64,000 nt of DNA. Origin: Eumeta japonica (lineage: Eukaryota; Arthropoda; Insecta; Lepidoptera; Psychidae). A program made the translations under genes and the position numbers. The stretch covers positions 62,001 through 126,000 of the forward strand of contig BGZK01001008.1 in NCBI GenBank assembly GCA_005406025.1. The letters are read 5' to 3'. The notes under the pieces are model-generated. The model was given only the letters and a program-made list of their open reading frames with translations. It searched no databases and was not told where the DNA came from. Every line of letters starts with the position of its first letter. The stretch's first letter is position 1. Shown here in pieces: positions 1-10,785 of the stretch.

Positions 1-651
1 GTGCTTATGTTGAAAAAATTTTTAAAAAGTATTTTTTTAGAATATATGAATAATATAATATGATAAATAATATAAGAAAACATTTTTTTTCTGCAAATTC
101 TGTCTTTACGCTACGTTGTTATGTTTTTGTGCTTAAGCACACTTATAGTTATGGATGCAAAAACGAAATTACTCCCCCATTGTTTAATTTCCTCCGTCAG
201 TTTGCGAACGCTTCCGAAATGGCCCTATATTTTTCATAATGAAGTCAAAGGGAGTTAGTTCAATTATTCTATAAATTTAAAGCAGTATTTCGAGCCGTCC
301 TGGTCACGTTATTAACATTCACAACGTAAGTATTTCGGAAGTAAAAGGGTCGGAATGTTTAGTACTGAAGTCGAAATCTACGTGAATTGAAAGTCTAATT
401 TCTCCTTGTTAAGAGTCCGTTTGGCTTGTGCCGTGACCTTCCACGTTGACTTAACAATTAATTTACCGAAAGAAAATCTCCATTTCTCGGCCGTTTATTT
501 AACTTTCCGTAACCTTTGCAATAGCCGTTGCGACGCGCACGTTGCTTAGTTTTTTTGCTTGACGAAATAGAGATGTGAGCTAACGTTCAGAAGGATTTCA
601 GAACGACAAATATGTTATTCTATTGAACGACATTTTATCTTTCTAAAATCT
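1..651. other. AT-rich sequence, no gene seen
   Basis: No open frame of note and no repeat that I recognise. The stretch around 180-560 is somewhat less AT-rich than its surroundings but has no coding signature. Confidence 0.5.
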
Positions 652-747
652 ATTGGAAGTAAATGACATACATCCAGAAGTTATTACTCCTCGAAATATG
701 TCATATGTCAAGTTATTATTTCTCGACGTATGTCATTTACTTTCAAT
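652..747. repeat. Imperfect inverted repeat (28-bp arms, 40-nt spacer)
   Basis: The arm at 652-679 is complementary to 720-747 with about four mismatches; both carry the core AAATGACATAC or its complement. The spacer contains a further partial copy of the right arm (690-705), so a 26-bp direct repeat overlaps the inverted repeat. Short blocks outside the arms (TTATCT near 635, AGATAAA near 773) may extend the symmetry. This could be the relic of a small MITE. I do not recognise the family. Confidence 0.6.
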
Positions 748-752
748 AATAG

Positions 753-1185
753 TTTAGTTTCTTAAGAAAGCAGATAAACAAATTGTATAATATATTATTA
801 CTTGTGATTTTTAAAAGACATGTTAGCAAAAACTTAATCATTTCTATGTATACTGGATGTTAAATGTCAAATTTCAAATATTTATCTACTTTTGTATAAT
901 ATTATTAAAAAATCAAAAGGTACTAATGAAAAACCTTATTGATGATAATCCTAAAAATTTAAATATCATAATAAAATCACGTTCAGGATTAGAGTTAGAG
1001 CCAGGACGAGACCGAACTAAAAAGTGAAAACAGGACTTTTTTTTTTTAAGCAGCGGATAAACGCTTATCTAATAATAAACATGAAGAAGTTGTAGCAGTA
1101 TAGTACAAGCATATTTTATAGTGAATAAAATGTGGAGACTTAAATACATATATTATATTACTACGAAATGACTCTATGAGGGATT
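753..1185. other. AT-rich sequence, no gene seen
   Basis: No coding potential or recognisable repeat. A short purine-rich piece and a T-tract at 1039-1048 are the only irregularities. Confidence 0.5.
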
Positions 1186-1497
1186 CGCAGATTGAGACTA
1201 AATGAAAAGAACCATGTAGAACAGTAGAGTGTGTATATTCAGAAATATAGAATCACAATAGATCGCTACGGAACCACTTGGTCGCTTTTCGGTATCGCAT
1301 TTGACTTATTGTCTTTCTAATCGCCAGAATAAAACTCCAGCTTTTCGCGTCGCACTTCTCTTTTCATACTTGTCGACTGGTCTCTAGACAGTCCTCGAAT
1401 TATACAGAAAAATAAGCGTAAACACGTCACATCTAACACAAACAAACAAAATTTATTGCGTCTCGAAAACAAAATAAATCCATTTAAAAATAATATC
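1186..1497 (+). repeat. Diverged interspersed repeat, copy 1 of 2
   Basis: Collinear with 59300-59600. Shared landmarks in order are a 'GTATAT.CAGAAA.ATA' block, a 'TACGGA.CCACTTG..CGCTT' block, a 'CACTTGACTT'-like block, 'TTCGCG.C.CA' and a terminal 'CAA.ATTTATTG'. By eye the two copies share roughly 60-65 percent. The mariner at 1498 directly follows it. The repeat class is unknown; it has no ORF. Confidence 0.5.
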
Positions 1498-2771
1498 TAT
1501 TAGGTTAGTGGAAAAGATTTTTCGTATTGTATTAATAAAAAGTTGCAGTAAAATCTCTTTGGTTGTGCTGTTTGTATATTGGTAGATTTGATACCATTAA
1601 CTAAATGATATTAAAAAAAAGGAAAATAAAAAAAATACAAACTATGTCCCATCATTTTTCTGTTGTTTTTTTTTATCCACAAAAATTAGTAAATCTCACG
1701 TAGAAATTTGACATATTTTGAAGTTTTATTACAAAAACTGGAAAAATGCGACACAATTCGCAAAAATTTGTGGCGTTTATGGACCTAATGCAGTGTCGGT
1801 AAAAGTAGCACAAAACTGGTTCAAGTGTTTCCAATTCAGTAATCTTGATGTCAATGATGAATCTCGTTGTGGTCGACCTGTTACGTATAAAGTCGATGCC
1901 ATTTTAGAAAAAGTAGAGCAAGATCGTCATATTGGTTCGTAGGACATAGTTGAAGAGCTGGGGATTGACCACAAAACAGTTTTGACCCATTCAAAAAAGC
2001 TCGATATACAAAGAAGGTCGATACTTTAGTCCCACATGAGCTAACTGAAAGAAATCTAATGAATCGTGTACTCATTTGCGATTCTCTATTAAACGTAATG
2101 AGACCGAACCACTTTTGAAAAGATTGATTGTTCGTGATGGAAAATTGATTATCTACGAAAAGAACGTGCCTAAAGATCATGATCAATATGTAAGCAAACT
2201 GTACAGACTATAGCGAAACTCGAATTAACTCGCAATGCAATAAGTTGATGCTATGTGTATGATGGGATTGAAAGGGTATTATTCAATATGAGCTGTTACA
2301 GCGGGGCAAAACCATCAATTCTCTATTGATCTCTACTGCCAACAGTTGACGAGTCTCAAGTAACGAATAAAGAAATACAGCCGGGATTGATGTACAGAAA
2401 CGGTGTGGTTTTTTCCATTTCCATATTTTTCCATTCAGAAAATATTGAGGGAAATTGATTGGGAAGTGTTAGGACCTCCACCATATAACTTTGACCTTGC
2501 ATCCTCAGGTTTTTACCTGTTTTGGTCTCTTTAGAATTCTTTAGGTAGTGTTTGTTCAACATCAAGAGAGGACTGTCAAAACTACTTGTTCCAGTTTTTT
2601 GATCAGAACCACCAAAATTTCTACAACAATGGGATTGTCACTACTTACAAAATGACAAGAAATTGTTGAATAAGATGATGTATATATTTTATAATTAAAT
2701 ATAAATAAAATATGAAAAAAATATTTTGAATTACTATATAAAATGTGAAAATCATTTTACCCGATCTTATA
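1498..2771 (+). mobile_element. Decayed mariner transposon (Tc1/mariner superfamily)
   Basis: Length of about 1.27 kb is normal for a mariner. The 5' end TTAGGTTAGTGGAAAAGA and the reverse complement of the 3' end (ending near 2769) align as diverged inverted repeats of about 30 bp, with roughly 20 of 32 positions matching. TA dinucleotides lie at both borders (about 1498 and 2770), as expected for TA target duplication. One transposase gene fills the interior. The ends are placed to within a few bases because the repeats are degraded. Confidence 0.8.
1718..2665 (+). pseudogene. Mariner transposase pseudogene
   Basis: This encodes a cut-and-paste transposase of the mariner family that bound the element's own ends. 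The first 74 codons match the N-terminal helix-turn-helix region: 'NATQFAKICGVYG', 'VKVAQNWFKCFQ', 'DESRCGRPVT' and 'VDAILEKVEQDRHI' are family hallmarks. A stop at 1940 interrupts it. The following 'EELGIDHKTVLTH' and 'VPHELTERNLMNRVLICDSL' continue the family sequence in shifted frames. Near the C-terminus 'PPYNFDLASSGFYLF' corresponds to the conserved PPYSPDLAPSDYHLF block, and the third catalytic Asp codon survives at 2493-2495. The region of the first catalytic Asp is damaged. The natural N-terminus would lie a little upstream; the start is broken. It resembles the irritans-like branch, an assignment made from memory. It is non-functional. Confidence 0.88.
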
Positions 2772-3575
2772 AATAAACAATATAGGCGCCGATGCGGTGC
2801 ACGTCTCGCACGCAGCGCGCAGGGGCTTGTTAATTTATGGAATTCTATTCTTGGATATATATTTATTTAAGAAAATCATTTTGTTTTTCCATTTTTTAGC
2901 TAGCCAGCGCAGTTCGTAACAATATGTTCAAACCGGAAATTCCTATTTTTATTTAGGAACGGAAATAGCTAATACTGTTAGTTTATCATCAAAACTCTAT
3001 GATATTAAGCTGTGATCCTATAAAATAGTTAAATACTAATTTGCTTAAACAGTACATTACTGCCTAATAAAGTCTTACAGCGGAGTGCTTCAAACTCTCA
3101 TTTGCAATCATTAATAGCTAACTGTTAAAATTAAAAGCTAAGCACGGTAAAATAAATTGTTTTAACTTCTCAAATGACCGTTACCTAAGATAATATTAGA
3201 GATATTGGCATTTGTGGTATTAAATTTAATGTCACAAATTCCAATATACGTAAGACTGCCGATATTATGACGTGTTTAAATTTAAATTTTTACAATTAGC
3301 AATTAATTATTGAAAATGAGACTTTGAAACACACTGGTGTAATACTTTAGATTTCATGCTGTTTAGCAGTTTCTATATTGTCACAGTCTCATAGTACAAA
3401 GCATAATTTTAATAATATTATGCTCTGCACCCTCTTGTTGATATAATCGAATTGCGCATTGGCCTCATCGACCTATTTTGTCGTTTTCAATGTCACTTGT
3501 ACTCATGCATCCGTTCATATTTCGTTGTCTTTCTTAAATAATTTCCTATACATCCTCGTCTATATTATTCTGTTC
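2772..3575. other. No gene seen
   Basis: AT-rich DNA between the mariner and the LINE. A short GC-rich island at 2785-2830 (GCGCCGATGCGG...) stands out and is unexplained. The LINE may extend further 5' into this stretch than I can recognise. Confidence 0.4.
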
Positions 3576-3579
3576 TTTG

Positions 3580-6092
3580 GCTCTTAGCCGTCGTTGATTC
3601 GACATCGAATTTCAGTTGGTTATAAATAAATTATCATCTGACCATTGTAGACAACTGGTTACGTTAGAAATTAATTAAAAAAAATTGTAAAACATAAGAT
3701 CAAAATTGTGCCTGTGAACACTGGAAGTCTTGAGCAGTTTAGAAATAACGTTCTAAAAAAATGGCTAACATGTCATATTGTAAGGACCCTAATAAATTAT
3801 ATGGTTCACTGTTTACTATAACCAGGTCTGAATGCAGCAACGTTTTTAAATAAGAAAATATTAATGTTAATAATACTTTATCATTTAGTGATTGGGTGAC
3901 AATGGGCATTCATAATAGTAGGCCTAGATTATACTTCATGAGAAAAAAAACGTATAATAATTCAGTTAATTTTGTCACTTATGTAAGAAATTATTCCAAG
4001 GTATTTAAGCAAGTATGTGCAGCCGAAAACTCAATGTTTATCAGTAATAAAATAAAAAATAGCACTAATACGATAAAATCAACTTGGAATATAAGCAATA
4101 GTGAAACTGGAAAACACACACACCATCATAAGAATTTCAATTAAAATTTGATTATAAAATTTTGAATAAAAACAAAGAAATTGTTTTTGATTTTGAAAAA
4201 TTCCTTGCTGGCATTTCAGTTTCAACTACACAACTCTGAAATCATCGCCCACCCTTGCTGAATCTCTACTGAAGCGAAACGTTGACACTTGTGACATTAC
4301 GTTTGAAATTACTCATGTCAACTACAATGATGTTATTAAAACATCTAAATATATAAAAATGAAAAAAACTGCTGATCTTGATGGCCTTTCTGTAAAAATA
4401 ATAGATTCAATGATGGAATGTATTGATCCATGCTTAGTAGTGATTTTTAATGATTGCATCGATTGTGGTGTTTTTCTTGATCTAATGAAGCAAAGTAATG
4501 TTATTCCATTATTTAAATCCGGTAGTATATCTGACCCTTCTAACTTAAGACCGATATCAATACTACCGACACTTGGTAAAATTTTTGAAAAGAATATTTT
4601 AAATCAATTATTGCGGTATTTTTATAATAATAACTTAATGAACGTTAAACAATTCGGATTCGGGTCGCTCAACAACTAAAGCCGGTGTTGAGCTTATTTA
4701 ATAGATTTTTGATACCTGGAAGTATTCACAGGATGCAATTGGTGTCTTTTGTGATATATCCAAGGCGTTTGATTGCGTTCATCACGACACATTGATCAGG
4801 AAATTACATCATTATGGTGTCCGGGGTTGATCACTTGCACTTCTAGAGTCTTATTTAAAAGGTTGAATTCAAAGAGTTGATGTTAATGGTCAAAGGTCCT
4901 CGTGATCTACAGGTAATATGGGTGTACCTCAGGGTTTAGTTCTTGAGCCATTTCTATTTCTAGTTTAAATTAATGATCTACCACATCTCGTTAAGGATTG
5001 GCATGGGATTGTACTGTTTGCTGATGATACTTTTTTACTTTTTAAGATTAATAGGCAACAACCAGCTTTTGACGAAGTAAACAGTACCATCTCTGAAATC
5101 TTTGAGTGGTTTAGTATTAATTAACTCCTGCTCAATGAAAGGAAAACAAAACTTGTAAAATTTTCCTTATTTAATTCTAAATTGATCGACAAAAATGTAG
5201 AGGTCAAGAACAAGATACTGGATATTGTGGAAACGACTTTATTCCTTGGTTTCACTTTAGATGTTAAATTGCGTTGGAATTCTCATATTACCAGATTGGC
5301 GAAAAGATTTGGTTCTGCAGTATATGCAGTCAAAAGAATTCGGCGACTTACAGATGAAAGCACCACAAGATTAGTTTATTTCAGTTTTTTTCATAGTCTT
5401 ATGACCTATGGAATTTTGTTATGGGGTCACGCAGCCGATGTTAACACAATTTTTGTGCTGCAGAAGCGAGCCATTCGCGCTGTTTATGATTTGAGACCAA
5501 TAGCATTTCTCAGAGAAAAATTTAAGGAATTCAATATTCTAACTTTAGCATCACAATACATATACGAAAACCTGGTATATGTCAAGAGACGTATAGAATC
5601 GTTCCAGAAAAGAGCGACATCTATAACATTAACACTAGACATAAGAACGATCTTTCAGCTCATAAAACCTGTCTGAGCAAAGTTAATATCGTTTAAGGGG
5701 CAATGTGTGCGCTTTCATAATAAGATCCTAGCTGAAATTCGAAATTTACCATTTTGTGGACTTAAACGTTTCATCAAAAGAAAGTTATATGGCAAGGGCT
5801 ATTACTCTGTGTCTGCATATGTTAATGAAAAAAACCCATGGCAATGAACTGCTCGGCTTTCAGATTGCTTCAGGTTTTTACTAAGTATTGTACTAAATTA
5901 TTAATTATTCAATATTTTGTATCGATGAGTAAAAAAGAGCGAACCTTGAGTTTCTTGCTCATTCTTCTCATGGCGAATCAGCGTTTAGAATGAGTGGTAA
6001 TTTTAATGTCGAAAACAGTTGTTTATGATGCATTTCAAGTATAATTTCTATTATCTACGAAATAAAGATATTTTCGATTTGATTTAATTTGA
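3580..6092 (+). mobile_element. 5'-truncated CR1-like LINE with intact 3' end
   Basis: A non-LTR retrotransposon. Recognisable ORF2 sequence begins near 3600 and ends near 5850. A 3' untranslated region of about 240 bp follows (it includes 'GAGTTTCTTGCTCATTCTTCT' wording) and closes with a short repeat tail, GATTTGATTTAATTTG, at about 6075-6092, immediately after an AATAAAG-type signal. The tail fixes the 3' border and shows that the next sequence (6093 on) belongs to another element. The 5' end is truncated or too diverged to see. I favour the CR1 clade over Jockey on protein wording, with moderate confidence. Confidence 0.75.
3600..5850 (+). pseudogene. LINE ORF2 pseudogene: endonuclease tail and reverse transcriptase
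   Basis: This once encoded the endonuclease/reverse transcriptase that copies the LINE RNA at the target site. The segment 'SSDHCRQLVTLEI' (about 3638-3675) is the end of the APE-type endonuclease (the S-D-H active-site motif). 'SLEQFRNNVLK' and 'DWVTMGIHNSR' follow in the linker. The RT starts at 4359 with 'KKTADLDGLSVKII', then 'SNVIPLFKSGS', 'NLRPISILPTLGKIFEK' and 'QFGFGS'. '[17 protein letters not shown]' (about 4748-4790) carries the first catalytic Asp. 'NMGVPQG' is nearby and 'LFADDT' at 5014-5031 is the F-A-D-D catalytic box. The open frame 5182-5676 is the thumb and C-terminal part ('LFLGFTLDVKLRWNSHI', 'VYAVKRIRRLTDE', 'LMTYGILLWGHAA'). Many stops and frameshifts break it, including stops near 4830 and 5123. 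Confidence 0.85.
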
Positions 6093-7480
6093 AGATGCTG
6101 GCACTGCCGTTTCGAGAATAGGGCGTACCAAGCCGGTGGAGAGTAGGTTAGGCAAGAGCGTATGTAGCAATAATATATCACCATCTTTGTCCTTATGGGT
6201 AGTCTGGATGTAAGGATTGGACGTAGTTTTGCGCGCTCAGTACGACTAATTTGAATTACATGGTCCATCTGAGGTACCATGCGCAGTGAACAGTGAATAT
6301 GGACGCCCAGATACCGGACGCATCCTTTCCACACCACGTCCTGATTTCTCAGGCGCAATTGGTTTAATATGTTGCGTTGGCTGTCGGTCAATAGAGCGGC
6401 AGTCCTATTGACATTGACGGTCATCTTCCATTTGTCCAGCCCTTCGGGCAACACATCAATTACTTTCTCGATCTTCTTCGCGGCTAGGTTGGCCCGTCGC
6501 TATGATGCGGAGTAGGCGCTGTCATTGGCGTACAGCGCCGGCATCACATCGTCCTCCCCGTCTTCGAGATGATCTCGTAGCGTCGGTATGTCATTTGTGT
6601 ATAACACATATAGCTCGGAGGATAGGCAGCTGCCTTGCAGGGCTTCTGCTCGGATCGAGCGAGAGGCACATAGTGCGTCATCGACGTTAATGCAAAAACT
6701 GTGTCGATGGAGAAAGCTGGCGATGACTCTTGCCAGTGTAGGCGGTAGTGAGGTATCCAATAGTTTATGGATGAGGGCATCGTGTCACATCCTGTCGAAG
6801 GCCTTCGTAGGGCTATCGTGTATCGTCCACAATTCATCTCGGATGCCAGGTAGAGCAGTACTCTTATTAATTGCAACGTAGTGTAGTGGCCACTGCAAAA
6901 CCCGTATATTTTCTCTCTCGGGGATAGGAAAAGGCACAGTTCACTTAGCATGGCACGCTCAAAGGTTTTTGCTACGTGTAAGAGCAGGGTGATAGGCCGA
7001 AGCTTCTCCGGTCTGCGCGGGTCCTTTCCGCTTTCGGGATTGTAATAACTTGGCATCCAGGAAGCATCCATGTGGCCACTATCGCCCTTCTAGGGATATG
7101 CCTCAGCGCTGTTTGGATATGCCGTCTGGTCCAGGGGCTTTCTTTTACATACGAATACTGTTTTGTGTAGCGCGGCTGGACATAGAAATAAGTCCCCTGC
7201 GAGGGTTGGGGGGAGTGGCCATGAATTTATGAATGCGCTTCTCTACTTGTGTGTAGTGCTCTTCTAGCGGTGGAGAGTGGCGACCTCTCGCCACTCTCGG
7301 AGGGTTAGGGCTAAATTGTTCTACAAGGTAATCAGCTATAACCTCCTCTCGAGCATAAGCATCGTAGCGATGAACTCCAGCTCGATGAGTAATCGGGCAT
7401 ATTGGAACTGTCGATTGGTAAGCTTGCGGCAGAGCTGGTTCAGATTTCTCGAGCTTTTGCTAGCCCGGTCAATTGTTACT
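6093..7480 (-). pseudogene. Jockey-type LINE reverse transcriptase pseudogene
   Basis: Read on the minus strand from about 7480 downward. A linker ('EEHYTQVEKRIHKF'-like wording near 7250) leads to the RT: 'KDPRRPEKLRPITLLLHVAKTFERA' (6990-7035), 'FCSGHYTTLQLIRVLLYLASE' and 'GRYTIAL'. Frameshifted pieces 'MDTSLPPTLARVIASFLHRHSF', 'GSCLSSELYVLYTNDIPTL' and 'ALYANDSAYSAS' follow. The last is the catalytic Y-A-D-D box with the first Asp changed to Asn. Then come 'LPEGLDKWKMTVNVNRTAALLT' and 'VRYLGVHIHCSLRMVP' (RT thumb). Frame changes near 6800 and 6500, stops and the D-to-N change make it inactive. The final codons of the minus-strand open frame (below 6093) read into the neighbouring LINE's 3' region and are not part of this gene. 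Confidence 0.82.
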
Positions 7481-7575
7481 TCCTAGGTCGCACTGCGGAA
7501 ATCTCTAACAGCCACGAATATTCCTCTGGCCAGACCTTTGAGTTCCCTCTTAAACTAAGGGCAGCGGGTGCGGGT
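6093..7575 (-). mobile_element. Jockey-type LINE fragment, truncated at both ends
   Basis: A second non-LTR element on the opposite strand, with GC content visibly higher than its surroundings. It stops abruptly at 6092, where the plus-strand LINE's tail begins, inside the C-terminal part of its RT ('SKRQCQHLQ'). On its 5' side it fades at about 7575, next to a mariner fragment. The missing RT C-terminus and 3' untranslated region are not found beyond the plus-strand LINE, so simple nesting of one LINE inside the other is not supported. Confidence 0.75.
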
Positions 7576-7579
7576 CCTA

Positions 7580-8065
7580 TAGGGTAGTTATGAAGATTTT
7601 CAACAATTTTTGCTGGTTTGCCATTACCATTTTATTTTTCCAGCAGAAAGATTCGTCTCAATTTTTCCTAAAAATTTGTTGGAGATAATGGCCTTTTCCA
7701 AATTATAGACTGTGATTTGGTATTTAAATCGTAATGGTGAAACCACGTTGCATCCATGGTTACAAATTGAGCCGGAAGGCTATACGGGTCTTGTTGTAAC
7801 GGTTCCAAAGAAGCTCGACAAATGTTCAATCTGGTTTCATTTCTTCGATCACTACTGTTGTTGGGCGATCTAAGCGAGGATCATTTAAATTGGATGTTCT
7901 TTCACGCTTAGATTCGGCGCACCAACGAATGACTGAAAAATACGGCGTAGCATTTGCTCCTAAAGTATCCTGTAAATTTTGATTAACTTATTCTGTAGAG
8001 AAATATTTTTAACACGGATATTTAATAACCGTACGCAATTAAATTTTTTACATTTTCCATAACAC
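7580..8065 (-). mobile_element. Internally deleted mariner remnant (SETMAR-like transposase)
   Basis: Minus-strand reading gives the helix-turn-helix region ('GANATPYFSVIRWCAESKRER', 'DPRSDRPTTV', about 7850-7975). Almost immediately the catalytic-domain region follows ('TRLNICRASLEPLQQDP', 'FVTMDATWFHHYDLNTKSQS', about 7690-7830); in relatives these are separated by roughly 60-80 residues. The Asp of 'VTMDATW' is the first catalytic Asp. An internal deletion therefore removed the linker, and the 3' half is missing. A stretch near 7960-8000 matches 44755-44800 closely (AATAAGTTAATCAA..TTACAGGATA..TTTAGGAGCAAATGCT), so both belong to one family. Confidence 0.72.
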
Positions 8066-8680
8066 GCTACGGACAGATTACAAAAAAAAGCCTTCCATTT
8101 TAAAAAAAGAAAAGATTCTCAAATTATTTCTTTTCGAACATCTAATCAGTTTTCTAGCTTTAATAGCCAGTATTTACTTATTTGGTTCCAAAGATTGTAC
8201 CTCATTCTCAGTTCATAATGAACGCTCCTCGTAACATATTCGACATGATTCCATTACGCATGTTTTTAATTTGTATGGATTTTACTGTTTATTACAAAAA
8301 CTAATAGCAGTTTTTCCACGTTGTTACATCAATGTTAGTTCATTACATTTATTTATTTCTCGTTAGGAATAAATAAATGGAATAACAAAAAGAAGTAACT
8401 ACTCTATTTGTTTTAATTGACTACGAATGCGGTTGAAGACATGTATATTTTCTGAACAATTGTACAAATGTTCAGAAAATGGATAGTATATTATTATAAT
8501 AAGATAATTTAAATAATTTCTATACTCGAAGAATATTAAAATAATGATTTCGTTGTTTTGTTGGGAACTCTGTAAATATTGTGATTGAGAAATTCATGAA
8601 TGTATTTTAATTCCTTAGTGATGAATGCTCCTTTGTAAATATTCAATTGTGTGAGATGTCATTTGGTGGAACATGGTAAT
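8066..8680. other. AT-rich sequence, no gene seen
   Basis: No coding signature. A small hairpin ATTTTCTGAACAATTGTACAAATGTTCAGAAAAT lies near 8448-8480 (12-bp arms around TGTACAA), and a short direct or inverted AT pattern lies near 8340-8390. Confidence 0.45.
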
Positions 8681-8984
8681 TAGACGTTTGTCGGTAACAT
8701 GCAGGATACAACCCACCGCTGACCAACGGATCTGCTTATCAACTACGAATTCTTTTCCAGCGAATTGGATATTGATTATTATATTTTAAGTTTTATTAAT
8801 CTTAACCGTTCATCTATACGGTTAAGACAAATAAAAATTATAACACTTGTTTAGGTTTTCAATGCCTATCAATCCTTATGAATGAATATTCATTTCGTTG
8901 AATTTATATTCGTATAGAAAAACAGATTCGAAGGTTAGTGGAGATTGCATGCTGTATGCCAGTGCGTGTTGAAGGCGAGCGTCT
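8681..8984. mobile_element. Foldback MITE, copy 1 (short, internally deleted)
   Basis: Both ends match the family terminus: TAGACGTTTGTCGGTAACATG at 8681 and ...GAAGGCGAGCGTCT at 8984 in inverted orientation. The arms continue inward ('ACCCACCGCTGACC' against 'GGTTAGTGGAGATTGC', 'ACGAATTC' against 'TTCGTATAG'). Length is about 304 bp against 524 bp for the copy at 48011, so the unique centre is deleted. It has no ORF. A TA at the left border fits a TA target duplication. Confidence 0.7.
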
Positions 8985-10180
8985 TTTTTTTTTATAAAAA
9001 TTTAAGTGGAACGAGAGTGGCAGTCGCATGCACATAATGTAAAAACGAGATACATAATACAGTTGAAAGAAAATGATCAAGAAGACGTGGTTATGACCAC
9101 AGAAATGTTTGATAACGCGTCCCAGAAAGACGACAATCGTCTGTCGGCAGGACGAGGCTTCGAATTTTTTTTCCAAGGTCCCTGTGTTTTTGTCAAGGTC
9201 ACTATATATCCCTTTCGTTGTTAATTGTTTATATTATTATAGCGTGTCCCGCAATTGAACCGTCTTTATGTAGGACTTAATCAAGCGCGCTCACCGTCTG
9301 TATTACCTCCGTATTAGCAGCGTTGTATCGTTTCGGCTCTTTTACGCCGCGCGTCCGTCCCACCCCTCTGTCGGTCAGGTTTTTTTTTGTATTGGAGAAA
9401 TTATTATTATAAATTGGGAAATAAAATAACGTAAACAGTGCCTATGGGTAGTTTTATTATGGTTAGTCTTACACATAATAAAAGTAATTTGATTGCGCTG
9501 CGTTGTTTCAAATGTTGTTAATAACAGTTGAATTACGCAACAAACATTCTTTTTCTGCAAAAATATCATAATTTATGTATAATAAGATAGTTTTTAATAT
9601 ACTATCGTTATCGTTCGTAATATCTACACTGGTTTATGTATAACGTGAAGACGTAATAAAGCATCCTTCTTAAGATCTTTATGCCATTAATTTCTGAGTG
9701 CATAACCATATAAGTTATTTTAGAAACTTCGCAGCACGAGGTCAGAGAGTGTATATATTTAACTTATAATTAAATTTATAAACTAAATATATACGTAAAT
9801 GAACAATTAACAGGCGTAAGCATCTGCTTTCCTTTTAATTTTAACGTCATTAGATAGAACGAGATGAAGTTTCATTTTCCCTTGTTCCGTTATTTTTTTT
9901 CAAAATTATCGGTTGTTAAAAGAAGTGATAAATTAAATTAAATATAACATTTCAGAAGTATGTTTTGCAAGCGGCCCCGCCCGCCTTGAAATAGTGTTTC
10001 AATGCGGTTTATAATGTTTATAAACCATCAATTAGCAGTGTTTTTAAAACAACTGTCAAAACATGTGTCACTGGTTGGTTGATATTTGAAAAAAAAAATT
10101 TTTTTTCAGAAAACATCCCCCCATAGACATATTTATTTTTATTATTTAACCACCAAATTGAGTAACGGCTTATACAAGAC
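8985..10180. other. No gene seen
   Basis: The part at 9240-9370 is GC-richer (CGCGCTCACCGTCTGTATTACC, CGCCGCGCGTCCGTCCC) and may be a regulatory or non-coding conserved segment, but no exon borders are convincing. The remainder is AT-rich with homopolymer runs (8987-8996, 10089-10106). Confidence 0.4.
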
Positions 10181-10184
10181 ATCT

Positions 10185-10785
10185 ACACTATACATTTCAT
10201 CAACATACGTCTTGTAACTTTTGAATAAAATGCCTGTGACATACGTACGGACAGACGGACGGACATGACGAGATTATAAAGGTTACGTTTTTTCTATTTT
10301 GCCCAAAAAATGATGTTCACTCTCAGTACACCAAAGTTCATCAAAACTAATGTAATTATTGATGAATTATGACAAAACATACAAACAAACACACAGACAA
10401 ACAAACAAAAAGTGGCTTATATCCGTTCCCTGGTGTCAGACTATCTGCATGTCACATTTCATTTAAATCGATACAATGGTTTAGTGGTGAAAACGTAACA
10501 GACAGACAGGCAGGCAGAGACACAATTTCTTCTAGGTTATTTGTAATAAAATGATGTACTCTATCGGTACACTTAAGTTGATTAAAGTTAGTTTTGCTAT
10601 TATTGAGCTATGAAAAAACATACAAACGAACAGACAGATAAACAAAAAGCGGGTTATGTCATTTTCCGGAACTTAAATTATCTCCGTATTGAATTTCATC
10701 TAAATTGGTACCGCGGTTTAAGCGTAAAAAGGTAACAAACAGAAAGAGTTACTTTCGCATTTATAAGATTAGTAGGGATAATTAC
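10185..10785 (+). repeat. Two and a half units of a 241-bp-period interspersed repeat
   Basis: Units begin at about 10305 ('AAAAAATGATGTTCACTC.CAGTACAC') and 10547 ('ATAAAATGATGTACTCTATCGGTACAC'), a period of 241 bp, with a partial unit in front. Each unit carries 'CATACAAAC.AAC..ACAGA.AAACAAAAAG' and 'TT.CAT.TAAAT.G.TAC' blocks and a run of CAGA/GACA repeats. The last unit ends with 'TTACTTTCGCATTTATAAGATTAGTAGGGAT', an ending I know as very common in lepidopteran interspersed repeats. It is non-coding; open frames here are accidental. Confidence 0.65.

Noticed and set aside
6502..7587. Plus-strand frames at 6502-6881, 7050-7232, 7277-7486 and 7402-7587
   Set aside because: Antisense shadows of the minus-strand LINE reverse transcriptase.
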